Shown in pieces: positions 25,857 to 39,082 of a stretch of DNA of 64,000 nucleotides (within the stretch, counting starts at the first letter, position 1; the number at the start of each line of letters is the position of its first letter). The DNA is from Serinus canaria. Its lineage: Eukaryota > Chordata > Aves > Passeriformes > Fringillidae. The stretch spans positions 37,237,059-37,301,058 of the forward strand of contig NC_066313.1 in NCBI RefSeq assembly GCF_022539315.1, given 5' to 3'. A program made the position numbers and the translations under genes. The notes beneath the pieces were generated by a model. That model worked only from the letters and a program-made list of their open reading frames with translations. It searched no databases and had not been told where the DNA came from.

Positions 25857-26260
25857 GAACCATAGAATCATAGAATGGCTTAGAGGGACCTTAGAGATCA
25901 TCTAATTTCAACTCCCCTGCCATGGGCAGGGACACCTTTCACTAGATCATATTGTTCAGAGCTCCACCCAACCTGGCCTTAAAAACTTTCAGCAATGGGG
26001 CGCCCACAACTTCTCTCAGCAACCTGCTCCAGTGCCTCACCACCATCACAATAAGGAATTTTTTCCTAATTTCTAATGTAAATCCACTCTTTTTCAACCT
26101 AAAGCCATTCCCCCTTGTCCTGTCACTGCATGCTCTGCTTTCAGCAGAGCTACTAACAAAGTTACATCAGGTTGCTCGGGACATTGTCCAGGCAAGTGCT
26201 GACTGTTTCGAAGGATGAAAACTGCACAACCTACCAGGGCCCCCTTCCAGCTCTCCTGTT
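25857..26260 (-). mobile_element. CR1 LINE 3' fragment, minus strand, possibly with a second CR1 piece joined to it
   Basis: On the plus strand the element begins with the reversed CR1 end (accatagaatcatagaatgg) and continues through the familiar ctgccatgggcagggacacc, aacctggcctta and ccattcccccttgtcctgtc phrases. From about 26160 the wording returns to caggttgctcgggac, which is again CR1-like. This suggests a second, older fragment or a nested insertion. It is a short, non-coding, 5'-truncated copy. Confidence 0.88.
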
Positions 26261-29200
26261 TTCTTTACCTCTAGTCAGCAATTTGTGTTCCTTCCTTCTC
26301 ATCCTTTTGTTGTTCACTTCTAGGATAGATCTGGTGTGTAACTGGAAAATTTCGAATGTATAACAAATGGAGGGAATGTATAAATTTGACTTGTCTCCAA
26401 GTTAATGACATATATGATGAGGGAGGAGGAGGAGGAGATGAAAGCAATAAATGACAATGTACATGAGAAATGTCAGTCTCTGTTTCTGCAGAGATTCCTT
26501 CAGGGAAGGCATCAGATCAGTAGTTTTTAAATGACATAAGCAATCAAAGGGTTGACTGAGCAAAGTGATGCTCCATCAGATGAATCTGAGTTGCTAAATA
26601 ATGCTTTTGTTAAGACTGATCTAAAGTTCATTGAGATATACAGGTTTTTAAATGGACTTTGTTGGACTTTGTTTCTCTGTTCTTGATTATAAGATTCCAT
26701 GACAAGGATTTTATCTCTATATATTTTTTTGAAAAATGCTCTTCATGCATTTAGACAATGTCAAACACATTAATAACGAGCCCTATTTTCCAGCTAAATT
26801 TCAAAAGACACCGATGCACATTCAGCACCTCTGAAAAGCAGACATCTCTTTAGGTGTCAAAATATGGATCCCAGCATACTTTTGAAAATATTAGCCAGGA
26901 TAAATATAATTTTCTATTTTATAACAAACGTGAAACCTTTCACGTTTATGCTACCATTTAATGGGGACTAGAAATCATTACAGATGAAAGGCTTTACAGC
27001 AAGCTACTATATTTGAAAGGTAGCAGAGGATCCTGGAGGTAGCAGACTGGTTCCTAGTGGACAAATGGCCATATCAATCTAGGAGCTAATTAGTTTCTTT
27101 TTCTCTTTGTATGTTTTTCTTTCCTTCATAATCCTTAGCTAGGAAGCTCTGGGTCAAATGTACTCAGAGGGCACTCACCAACTTTCCCCTGTCAGAAAGA
27201 GAAACCAAAAACTCAGGGCTGTCAAAGCACTTCAGTGAAACTTTCCTTGCATTTTACTTAGACTAGGCTGGCTTTGGTATATGCATATTTATTCTCATTT
27301 ATGGTGTGGAAATAAGCATTTTATAGCCTATTAAAATATCTAAAAAAAAAGAATCAAAGTTATTTATGTCTAGAAATAAAGTCTTTGTTCTCATAGACTC
27401 TTCTGTCTATGGTAGTCTGTACTCGGGAGAAGCCTTTGGGAAGGCTGTGTAATCTTTCTTGGGATATGGACCAAATCAGAGCAGCCTCCAGGGCAGCTCT
27501 TGCTCTGGCAGGCACAGATGAATTCAGTCATCCACAGGTACATTTCACACACACTGTAAAATAGATAGGTACATTCTCCAAGTAAAACTCAAATTCGAGG
27601 GACGCCCTCTATGCTGATATTTGTCTGCATATTTGGCCTTGTTTGTGAATCTGTACTGAAGCCTGATACAACAGTGAGCCAAATCTTCTGTTGCTGTAAA
27701 CAGATGCAGCTACACTGACCTGTATCAGTGTCCTGTTAAGAACCAGCCCTGAAGCCTGAAATCTGGATTACGAACCAGCATTTACTGGAAGCATGGATTG
27801 CAGCAGGAACTTTTGTTGGATGCTTATTGCAACAGATTCCTCACTCCTTTTTAAAGTGCCTCTAGTGTTGCAGGCTTTCACTGAGGGAATACAATGGAGC
27901 TGGCAGGAAAGCCATAGCTCTTTAGCATCTCAGAAAAGGAAAAAAAAAAAAAGAAAAAAAAGGCAAAAAAAACCCCCAAAAACCTGCAGCAGTCCTTAAG
28001 GATACAGCACTGCTAGGTAACTGGGGCAATGAATTAACAAGGACTGACTTTTCCCTCCCTCTGTTTTCAAGGATAGTAAGTAACAAAATCTGGCAGGCTG
28101 AAAAGCCCCTGCTCAGAGGAGAGAGACAAAGAGGCTGGGCTGAAATTCATCGTGTCAGTTTAAAAAGGCAGAGTTTTGCATTTACACAATATGCCCATTC
28201 TTGTTCTCTTTGACTCATGGAAAAATATTGAACATTGGACAAGAATGTAGGAATGTGTCTGGTGTCTGATCTCCACAAAAATCTAAATGCCGTTTGCATT
28301 CACGTAAGAAATTAAGACTGGCTGTCCAGGCTCCACTGATGTGTAAAGAAAATAACAGTAGTGATAGCAATATCATTATAATAACAGTAGTAACACAATT
28401 TTTAAAGCTGGCTGTGTATCTAGTACAAATAGAGCACGAACCCAGGCGCTCCTGGCCCTCAATCCCAAACACAGCTCAGTAGAGCTTTCTAGACCATTTG
28501 CCTGTCACAAGCATCACAAAGGCTCCTCTCCACCGACACCATCTGAAACCACTCCTAGTTTTCCTGGTAAGCAGAGGTTAAAGCTTTTTATTGCTTTTTT
28601 TGCCTTTAGATGCTGTAATAGTTGCAGTGCCTATATTACCATCTATGGCAGACAGGCTGAGTGTCTGCCAGCTGTCAGGCAGCCTATTCATCTCCAGTTG
28701 CCTTTTGCCTACTTTCTGCAGCAGAAGAATTTCTCTTCACTGGATTTCATGTGCTGGAGTCCTGTTCCTGCCGACCTTCCTGCTGCTTGTTTTTAAACCC
28801 AGGCTGGCTACAAGCCTGGGGAGCATGGGAGCCCGCAGCCCTGAAAAACCTGGGGCTCCTATGTCACGTGCAGCTTGCCAGCCAGCCAGCTATGGCTCTG
28901 GGCCAGGGTAACATCATAAAACTGGCACTGTGTGAGTGGGGTTGCTGGCTGAACCCAGTCATTTGCCTCTCTCATTGGCTTGAGGGAGAGGCAACCAATG
29001 GGGTCACCATGGCCTACTCTAGGATACACCAAAACACCCTCCCTCTGCTTGTCCCACGGCAGAGATGTGGAATCTCTATTTATCCCTTACCTAGAACCCC
29101 TTCTTCTTTCCTGTTCTCATCTGTCTAAGTTATGAGGTCTGTGTGGAAGGAATACTGTACATGTAATGTCTGGTTGCTCTTGACCCAGGTGTTCCTGGAA

Positions 29201-30279
29201 ATTCCCTCAGGTACCTGCCAGCATCATTAGGCACCAGTATATCTCTGCTATTGTGGTATTTTACAGTTTCACCAGGGTCTGATTTTTAAGTAGGACTGAT
29301 CAGGAAGACAGGATGGCCAGGTCTCCAGGCCATAAAGTCCAGACCATTTAATCACAGCCCTATGCAATATCATCTTTTGCCTAAGCAAATCATGTTCCCA
29401 TTTAAGAGAGGCCCTGAAATAATAAGAGGCAATGCTTGTATCTAGTAGTTGCCTCTTTTTTCTCTCAGGTTAGTGATCTGAAAATCTGCAGACCTGCATA
29501 TTGCCTGACCCACAGTATGAGCTTAATGACTCATTCACAGGAGGTGGAGAGAGGATGAACAGCTCTGCCAGACCTTGTGACGGGTAAAATAGATCATTCA
29601 GTTACACGATGTTTGTCAAATTGGTGTGTTTATTCTAAATTTTCCTAGGTGTGACCCAACTCATCACCTCCTTACCCAGGCTGTGAGAAACCACTTGAAA
29701 TTTTGCTTAAAACTCTAAGGCACAGTCTCATAGCTCACAATTATCAAACCCTGAGTCATGGGTTGCTCTTCCTACCTTTACTGCTATATGAAATTGCCTA
29801 TAGAAGAGAAATGGCGCCTTAAAAATGCTCCCTCACACAGGCCAGCCAGGAAGCCCACAGCCAGAGGCATTTGCCCACCTCCTTGCTCCCCAAGGAGCCT
29901 AGGTTTTGAGCCTCTGAATTTAACAGAAAGACTGCTGTAGACATCAGTGTGTCTTGGATCAGGCTCCAGCTACCCAAGAGAAAAGATGGGCTTTGCAGCC
30001 CATCCAGATGGTTAACAGCTTTACATACAACCACTGCCTTATTAAATCGACAGTAAATTAAATGAACACTTAAGACACTCAACTGAAAGTGCTATTGACT
30101 GCAGTAATTAAATTGAAATACCTAATTAACCACACCAGAATAGGAAATGAATATATCATGAGGCACCACTCTGTAGTGACTGAGCCAATCAGATGCTGTC
30201 TATACCTTAATTTGTGCTGAAATAATTTTTAAAGGGCATTTATGATTACTTAAAGATGTGTTTATACAGCACATGCATA
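26261..30279. other. Gene-less intronic stretch
   Basis: Unique-looking sequence with one strong palindrome (26926-26947) and an A-rich patch at about 27938-27977. A 155-codon open frame at 28661-29128 (plus) resembles no protein I know and has no visible splice or promoter context. Confidence 0.55.
26926..26947. repeat. 22-bp near-perfect palindrome with GTGAAA/TTTCAC half-sites
   Basis: AAACGTGAAA (26926-26935) is the exact reverse complement of TTTCACGTTT (26938-26947), with only CC between them. It contains CpG in each arm, uncommon in this AT-rich intron. Confidence 0.85.
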
Positions 30280-30345
30280 TATATGTCTATATATGTGTGT
30301 GTATATATATATACACACATACAGACACATATTATATTATTATAT
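30280..30345. repeat. Mixed TA / TG / CA dinucleotide repeat with a 24-bp perfect palindrome
   Basis: Alternating pyrimidine-purine sequence. Positions 30296-30319 form a perfect palindrome: three TG units, six TA units, then three CA units. A TTA-rich tail follows. Confidence 0.9.
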
Positions 30346-33300
30346 TTAAGTCTTCTGTCTGAGCTTTTAGCCTTACATTGGCAGAGACATTAATTCCAGG
30401 TCAGCCACCATCCTCCAAGATAAACTCGCACATTATTAAAACATCTAAATCAGAAGGATTACAAATGTCCTTCAGTGGACTTTTTTTCCTTTATTAAGAA
30501 CATTTACATGAAGGTGTCTGCAGTTTCAAAGCCATTTCAGACGGAGGCCAAAGTGAATGTTTGGGAAAATAAGAAAAAAAGAAAGAGTCTTTTTTTCTCT
30601 CTATTTAGCCTGTGCTGTCAGGTCTCTCTGCCTGCTGCTCTAACCACAGCCGCCCTAAAGGGAAAGTTTACTTTTAATTAAGACATCTAAGTGTCAGGAT
30701 TCTTAGGATCTGAGCCTCTCTCCCTTTCCTCCCCCTCCTTTTTTCAGTCAGGAGTGGAAACTTTATCTCACCTACAAAGGCACACTTTGTGGAAATCTTG
30801 ATAGAATGCAGTGATAAACCTTCACTCCAGAGGAGTATGGAAGGTTCTCAGCCATACTCTGTGACAGGCCCTCCCCAGAAATTTGGTGATTTTGGGGCTG
30901 CCTCAGCTCAGAGAGAACTTGGGCATGGCTACTCCACTCTGCTCTCCAAGAGATGTGCACAACACCCTGGCTCTGGTTTTGCCTTTGTTTGGAGGGGAAT
31001 TTGCTCCCCACAAATCATGAAACTGCAGCCTCACAATAGAAGTACTTGGAATGACAAAAGGTCAAACTGGGTTACAGTCACTCAACCCTACTGAGTTATT
31101 TGGGTAGTGGCAAGAGGAGTTATTTTTAATGACTTCATGTCTTAAGTCTCATGGACAATAACCAGAGAGTGTCTATGAGCCTGCAAGTCTTAATCTTCAG
31201 CTCAGGAACCAACAAATCCCGGGAAAACAGCAACATGACAGGGCGGAAGGCATCTTCCAAATTTGGAGGTTTCAGCAGGGAACACATTTCCTTTCATTTC
31301 CTCAGTCATCCCACTCATCCTGGCATTGTCCATGGTATTTCCCCTGCCTTGTCACCTGGTGGTGACCAGGTCCTGTTCCTGCCTGGTGCTGCTAATGGCT
31401 TCATTATCTTGACACCGCATGGACAAAGCTGAGGCACGTGCCTCTCCTTGATGACCCTGGGCCCTGCATCCTTGTGGGACCACATTCAAAGGGTCTGAAC
31501 TGCTGGCCCCTCACCAGGCTATGGAGCTGGGGAAGTGGAAAGGTGACTCTACCATGGCTCTGCAGTATTTTGGAGAGGTTGTACAGGTACCATTTCTGTA
31601 GATCCTCTCTTTGCTTTTGTCATGCCTCCATTTTGTCCACTTCCATATGTTTTCTGGACCAAACTGATCTCTTATTGTTCCTCTCCTCATAAGTGGAATT
31701 GCAGCCCCTGTGGCCCTCTGCCACTGTTTATGCTGGCAGAGACCAGTAGATATTGGCAGGCAAACTTGGATGGGATTCACACAGTGAGAGGGCAAGGAGG
31801 GAGGAAAGGGCACACTGTGGACCGCAGTGCCTTTTCCATCTTTGCAGAGAGCATGTCCATGGACAGAGGGAAGGGAGGTCACCAGGTGGGGTGAGAGCTC
31901 TCCTAGCTAGTCAGGAGACTGGACAGGTTTTAAAAGGCTTAGATCTGAAAGGTACCTTAGATCCTGTCAGGTATCTGTAAGGCCTGTAAGACCCTCTCTG
32001 TGGAACTCGCCCAGCTGGAGCCAGAAGCTTTCGTCTATTTATCTGACAACACTTCTGAAAACATCGTGCTGCCCACCCCATCTTGTGAAGAAGAGGTCAT
32101 ACAGCCAAGTAAAAAATGTGTGCTGGAACAGAGACACCTCAGGCTTCAAAATACATGGACATGCCTGAGCATCAGGGCAAAGCTGCGCTGCTTTGGCCAT
32201 TCCTCCTCTACTCTGCTGCAGGGAGAGGTGGGAGAAGCAGTCTGCTGCTGACCAAGGTGTCCCACCTTAATGCTTCTGAGATGCCCAAGTGACCCAACCC
32301 TGACTGAAGCCAACAGAAAACTTGTAACAGGCCCTAAGGCCTGTCCTTGCTTCATCAGAGTCTAAAAGAAGAACCTGGCCTGGACTGCCTGGCTACTATT
32401 CAAAACAGCTCTTAGTTATAAAGAACAAATTGTAAGTTCTCATGTAATGTGCCTGGCAGAATCAAAACTTGTAAAAGAAAAGCCTGTAAACATCATTCCC
32501 ACTCAGGAACTGTGCAGTGTTATTTTCTGACCCTGATGCACTTTGATATTTCGCAGAACTACACAGGTTGAATCTCCCCCTGATGGTCTTGAATGAAACA
32601 TTTCAAAAGGTTTCTCTCCTTTTCTTTCTCTCACTGCCTAATACAAAAAACCACCTCATTTTGCTCATGTAGATCTAAAATGATGACATACAGCTTAGAA
32701 ATTACTTCAAGTTCGGAGGAGAGATTACGAGCAAAAGCAGTTTGAGCTCTAATTCTGCATTTACCTGCTGTGAGGAGCAGGTCCCAAAGCCTGTACCTCT
32801 CTGACAAGCCCTGGGAGCGCATGAGGGATTTGTTTACATGCCCAGGGAACAAAGTCATGTCATGGAAATTCTGAAAAAAGCTTTGCTGAATTTTACTTTT
32901 CTGCTTTCCAGCCTAGTTGAAAGGAAACACAGCTTCTCTGAACCTGAATCCTCCTCCACTGGCAGATTATTTATTAAACAGCGATGGTAGGTTGGAGCTG
33001 TTTTCACTTAAGGACGATTCTTTCAAAGCCTAACAGAGAAGCAGAGTTGCCATAGTTACCTGAGCAAGCCCTCAGCACAGCTCAGTTCCTTCCTACAACC
33101 CAAGACTTTAGGTCAACTTGCAAGTTTGTCAGACAAAGCTTAATGGTTTGCTATTTCATGCAAGTGATTTGCATTTATCAAGCGAGAAGGTGACATGCAA
33201 ACCACGGATAGGATTGCCCCCCCACCCTTTCTTTCTGTGCTGATTCAGAAGCCCATGGGGTTCATACCAGCTGGAAATTCTGCAGGGTATCTGGACAGCT

Positions 33301-33647
33301 GGGGAGGAGTTTGGAGTAAAAACACATTTAGATCTTGGCACTGGTTTCAGCCATCCAATCCAGCCCATCATTAACAGCTTCTGTACAGCACTACTCTCCT
33401 CTAGGGGCTGTAAAAATGAACAAAACCTTTGTTCAACCTAAACTTCCTTTCCTTGTCTGCTGTTCCTGCAGACTTTCCATTCTAGTGGTCCTATTGTTTC
33501 ATTTGGAAATGTCAGAGAGCTGCACAGTGTGCCCATTTTATAGGGAATATGTTCCATTTTAGGATGCCAAAATCATACATTGTGTTGTTCCACAATTAAT
33601 TTACTTGAAATTTGCATGAGTTCACTATGGCTTGTCCAAAATGGTCT

Positions 33648-33725
33648 CCTTTCTTTCTCTCTTTCTCTTTCTTTTTAATTTTAATTCTTTTTTCTTTCAT
33701 TTCCTTTTCTTTTTTTTTTTTTTTT
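33648..33725 (+). repeat. CTTT/T-rich low-complexity patch ending in T16
   Basis: Degenerate CTTT and TTTTC units are followed by an uninterrupted run of 16 T at 33710-33725 and then AGG. It superficially mimics a plus-strand splice acceptor, but no exon follows. Confidence 0.85.
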
Positions 33726-35442
33726 AGGCCCCAGTATCTGTATTTAGATTGGTAGCTACTGCAGACACTTGTTTTGCACCTGAACAAATAGGATTGCTGA
33801 GGACAAGATTAGCTCCTTTGTGCAAGCCAATTTGAACACTGGGCATCCCAATGAATGGGCATTTTGCTTTTGAACATCCCTTACTGGAAGCAGCAAAAAA
33901 GAGCAAATACCCTGATTGTATCTGTTAAGTGGGTCATTCCTACAAAGGGAACTGGAAAATCTGCCTTCCTAGTCACAGTTTCCTTCAGCTCTCCTTGTTG
34001 TAGTGCTGGAGAGAGCAAAAGGGAGAAGAATGTGCATAGAGACATAATTCTCTTGAGAACCTGATGAAATCAGGCAATCCACAAACTGGCAGTCTTACAT
34101 CCCCACAGTGCCCAGGTTTCCATATTTCTCTGACCTTTTCCCCTCTCAGCTTCTTCCCCCAGCAGCTTTTTATCATGGTTTCAGGCACAAGAAATCCCCA
34201 CCAATCAGCACAACTGCAATTTAATTAGGAAGCAGGTGAGATGGTGTAAGCACAGCAAAAAGTGGCCACATATATTGGCCACTTCTGTCATTTACAGCAG
34301 AAGTTTTGTGAGGGTCTTGCTAAGGTGCTGCAGTGTGGGATGGATAATGTTGCTGACCTGGGACCAGAGGCTCACAGGGATTTAGACCCCTTAATCCTAC
34401 TCAAAATTAATGGGGATTAAGTGTCAAAGCTGAGCAGCTGTTTAAACTCCACTGGAAAACTTGAGCCTGAGTTAATATGGTGCCCACTCAAGCAGTCCTG
34501 CTGGCCTCAACTCCCCTTTCTGACCAAAATGGATGAAATGCATTTTAGAAGGCATGAGTCCATGCAGGCATAGTGCAATTCAAGTAGAAGATAGTAAAGA
34601 GGATCAGGCGACAGAGAATAAAAGAGTAAATCATGAGGCAGGGAGATTAGGATGAGAAGGAAACATGACAGGGGTAGAAGAGCAAAGAGATGCTGGCAAA
34701 GTTGGACATGGAAGGAAAAGGAACAATATTAAGGACATAAAAAAAGGAGGCAATGACCCATCTCAGAAAATGAGGAGGGAAGATCGACAGTGTTTGATTT
34801 AGTCTGAAGAATAATGGAGGACAGAACTCAATCTGTCCTTCATCAGCAAGATGCTGGTGAACTAAAGAATAAAGAGAAAATGAAGCAAAGGAGTAAGGAT
34901 GCTTTTTTCTGTCTGTTGTGGAGCGTTAAGGGGCAGCTTATATGTGAAGTACCTTGTCATTAGTGAACTTTTGCAGGATGCATCCATATTACAATCTACT
35001 TTTAAATAGAAGGTTATATTCAAATACCATGTTCTTGGCTGGGTGATTGACACAGGGGACATTTGATTTCCAGAGACAATAAACATAAAAGAGCACCATG
35101 CCATTGGAATTTCAGTTACTGAGGGTCTTTGCATTTTCCTCCTCTCCCTGCCAACACTGAGTGCATTCCAGCCAGATTTGAGAGACTGGCAGGGTCTCAG
35201 CAAAGCAAAACTCTTACAGTTTTCATGAAAATTAGTGGCTGGAAGATAAGGGAGGTGCTGGTTGAACCCACACATTTTTGTTCACCAGAGGCTGGCACAG
35301 GTACAAAGTGACCCAGCTGGCATCTAATGTCTTTTGCCTGGTAGGGATGTGATAGAACACAGGAGAAGGAACTGGGTGTGTTGTGTTTGGTAAAAAGAAG
35401 GAATGCAAAGGAACAATAATTCAAATCTGTAAAAAAACACAG

Positions 35443-35458
35443 TTTTTTTTTTTTTTTT
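35443..35458 (+). repeat. T homopolymer (16 bases)
   Basis: Uninterrupted T run with no neighbouring element recognised. Confidence 0.85.
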
Positions 35459-36549
35459 CCTGTTTCTTTACCATCTCAATTTTCAGAGGTAGATTACCCT
35501 GGATGATTTAGGCCATAAAAGCTTTTGAGTCATCTTCAGTATTTAGCTGTGAAAGATGAGACAGTTCAGTTCAAATCAGCCATCTGAAGACATGTTAAAT
35601 AATTAACAGTATATAGTTTGCAATGCCATTTACCATCCCACGGGGTTGCTAGTCCTCTGACCTTGTAACAGCCTAATTTCATAAACAATGCTCTGCAGGA
35701 CTGCACATTGACAAAACTTCTTAAAATAAGGAACTGTAATTCAATATCAGCCTAATCAATACGTGTGGTGGAGCAGGTAGTTTGTGCCGGTTCTTTTGGG
35801 CCCCAAATAAATAGAGAGAGCTGAACAATAGGGAAAACTGCAAAGGAAAGAAAGGGAATGTGGTATACACCAGTGCCAAAGCTCGAACACATTCATACTA
35901 TGTAGTAAACTAAGGTCACTGCCTTTGTTAAGAAAATCTTGGCAAATTGCATCTGCTGTAGAGGTCAGGCAATTATGTTCACAAGGAAACACAAACTTGC
36001 ACGTTATTTAATGTTTCCAGCCTCTGTAGAACAGTCCTACGTCAGTTTAAATATACAACATCCCTGATGAGTAACAGATACTGCTGAACAAGCTGCTTTC
36101 CTCCAAGCTCAGTTCTAACAGTGGTAGAAACATTTACAGCAAAGCTGGGTTTTCACTGAGAACAGCAACCCCTTTGAAATGGAAAAATATTGAGAACAAC
36201 TCAAAATAAAATTGACTGCTTTATTTTGCCTCTTTTCAAGTTTTCTATTGTACGTGACTTTTATTACGCTTTGTTTCCAGATTACTGTTAGTTTTTTTGT
36301 CTTTGTCATTTCATTTTTGGTTTCCCAGGGCTTGCAGCACAGGTCAGCTACTCTACTCTCTGACTGGCTGAATGTCCTTTATCACAATATTTGTCAAATA
36401 GGGAAAAGATGAACTAGCAGATAATCACTAAATGTTACAGGTTGACATTAGCAGCAAACTAAAATGCCAGATCATTCAGAAACTTGCAAAACTAAGCTCT
36501 TTTCCAAGAAAACTAGAAATAAAGTTTGAAAAATCACTATTTTTTCTGC

Positions 36550-37640
36550 TTCCATCTTTGTTTAGCTGAACTGCTAACTATAATGTGCAGCTGTTGGCTG
36601 AAAATGATCTTGGCATCAGAACACTGGAAAGTGGCAAATATGGCACCATTTTTAAAAAGGTTCAAGGGAAAATGCTTATACCAGGCAAAACATATACATA
36701 TAAATTTTTTTTAAAGAATAGCTTTAGGCGACACCAGCATAAGCAGATATACTGGAGAGGTCCAGCAAAGCTTTTGCAAAGGAAAATTGTACTTCACAGC
36801 TCTAGTAAGGATTTTGAAGTAGATAACAAGCATGTGAACAAGAGGTATCCATTTGACATAGCTTAACTGGAAAGCTTGTGCCCAAAGGCACTCAACAAGA
36901 TCACTTGCTAGAGATGCTTAAAGAAATTAGGCTGTTGTGCTTAAGAGGGAAGCTCTTCACATTGCTTAAAAGGCAGAACAGAAGGGTAAGAGCAAATTAT
37001 GAGTGAAAACTCACAAGCAAAGAAGATTACTAGTATCTAGGTGATAGAAGAGCAGATGAAAGCCAATATAGACAAATATAAAATCCAGCACATTAAAAAC
37101 AGTCCTTATTCTACCTACAGTGATGGGACCTAAACTCAGTCCCAAGGTCAGAATAGACTGTGTTATAACACCACCTCATTGTTCAGAAATGCAAGTGCTC
37201 AGACAGAAAGCTGAATGCCAGCAAAGGAACAGAGAGCAAAGCAAAGACACATCATGCTTGCAGTGTCTAAAACCACCCCCATCACAGAAAGAAAAAAAAA
37301 AAAAAACTAGAAAGAAAAATATACAGAGAAGGGCAAAAAGAACTCTCAAAGGAAAAAAACCCAAAACCTACCATCCCTAGAGGAACAAGTTAAATAGTCT
37401 AAGATTTTTGCTCACCGGGAAAGGAAAATTTGAGAGAGAAATATGAACAAAAATCAATGAATCTTCCAGTTCAGGAGTTGGAGGACATCATGTGAAATGA
37501 GCACATGGCAAAGTAAAAGCAGACAAGGAGGTCCTGATGTGAGACACAACTACAGAACTCTTTTTAGTAGGATGTCATTCATGCTGTAAGTTTAAATAGG
37601 TTCAGAAAGCAAGTGGATAAAATAATTGACAAAAAATTCA
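36550..37640 (+). mobile_element. Old, decayed CR1-like LINE, plus strand, with reverse-transcriptase remnants
   Basis: Around 36605-36660 the sequence reads cactggaaagtggcaaatat followed by ggcaccatttttaaaaagg. Its translation, HWKVANMAPFLKR, resembles the CR1 family block WKVANVTPIFKKG. Further on, gccaatatagacaaatataa and the following cagcaca resemble the CR1 stretch encoding FNVDKCKVMH. Next come a decayed MMGPKL block at 37120 and an ACSA-like repeat of the C-terminal region. Near the end, taggttcagaaagcaagtgg echoes the CR1 3' part. Many stops and frameshifts break it. Internal deletions are likely and the borders are approximate. Confidence 0.7.
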
Positions 37641-39082
37641 CTCAAGTTACTGAATGCAAATACTCCATTTATTGATGCTTAGCCTCAGATGGTTGGAGGC
37701 TGGGACAGCATTGTGGAGAAGGCTAGTGTTTGCTCCTCTGCTCATAATAGTGACCACTAGGAGTGATCACATACAGAATCAGACAAACTTTTGATCTCAG
37801 CCAGTCCAGACTTGAAATCTGTGTTGTTTATGTAATGAAATGAAAAATTGTGCTTTTTTTTCACTCCCTCTGTTCATCTCAAGCTGTTCTCTGTTTGGGG
37901 GTGAGCACTTAAGAAATAGATTGGGAAGGAATACAAAAAGTTTTTTAAGATCTCATGTCTTCTGGTCTGCAAATGTCATTTGTTATAGTTATGTTCATAT
38001 AACAGCCACGAAAATGGAGCTTTCATGTGGTAGGTATCATTGGCTGCTGGTGTAATAAAACAAACACTAATGAATGCTGATGGGATCTGTTTCTGGGTAT
38101 TTCTGTCCCATACTGTTTCAAATGAAGCTTCCAAACTCCTCTCTCATCATTATCCCAAATTCATCCATACAGCAAACAAACCACTAGAAAATGTAAGCAT
38201 TCATCTGTCAGAAGCATCCCCCTATACAGTTCTGAGTCTACAGTGTTGCAGTCTTCACCTTCTAGAGATCAACTCAGCCAAGACTTTCAGAATAAGCTGG
38301 AATGCTATTTCCCTTGGGTGAAATCTGTTGAAACTGGTGCATATGTTGTTATTGGAAAACCCAGTAGGGCTGAGATTTTTCTTCCAGTGCTAAAGTCTTG
38401 AGAACACCAAATTACTTAGTTGTAGTTGTGCAATCCTGAACTGGACGCAGGGAATGGATGAACTAAGAACACGATTGTCATCTCCAGGCACTAACTACTG
38501 ACAGTTAAAACTTTCCTTTAAGCACAAAGCATGAAGAAAAGTGTATAGCTGTTCTGCACTAAAAATGAGCAGGTAGATTGAACTGGGGGGAGAGGGTGCT
38601 CCAGACTGACACAGTCCTTGGTCTCTCTTCTTGCCTCATGTTTTCATCCTTCATGCTCCCTGTTTCTCCTGATAAAGCTAACAATGCCACACTTGTTTTC
38701 TCTCTGCCACTGCTGAGGGCTCTATTTTTAATCACAATTAATATGGAGACTAAAACAAAGCAAAACTTATCTCTCACCCCCCCATTGTTTGTAAAGGGGC
38801 TGTTTAGTCTGAGGTCACAGGGCCTGCCTCTGGCCAGGCACCTTCCCAGCCTCCCCCAAAGTCAAGCCATGCTCAGGCCCTGCATGATTCTGCCAACCAA
38901 AACTGCCTTACAGCTTTACTTTATACACTACAATTTATATTTTTTTTAATCACTTGAGGTCTTCCAGATACTCCCTGCAGCAGTCTGTGCAGGTGTGTGG
39001 CAGGGCATGGGAGCATGGTGGGGAGACAGCACTGCTTCTTGGGCTGTCTGTCCCTACCATGACCACCTCAGACCTTTTGGGC

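Larger units (their letters stand above)
30346..36549. other. Gene-less intronic stretch with T-rich runs
   Basis: No recognisable gene or CR1 end. It contains a pyrimidine-rich patch at about 33648-33725 ending in T16, and a second T16 run at 35443-35458. Short open frames around 30789-32355 are slightly GC-richer but match nothing I know. Confidence 0.55.

Noticed and set aside
28661..29128. 155-codon plus-strand open frame
   Set aside because: It resembles no known protein, is antisense to the intron, and lies within the size range expected by chance in 64 kb.
33700..33730. Long T tract followed by AG resembling a plus-strand splice acceptor
   Set aside because: The T run is part of a CTTT-like simple repeat and no coding similarity follows.
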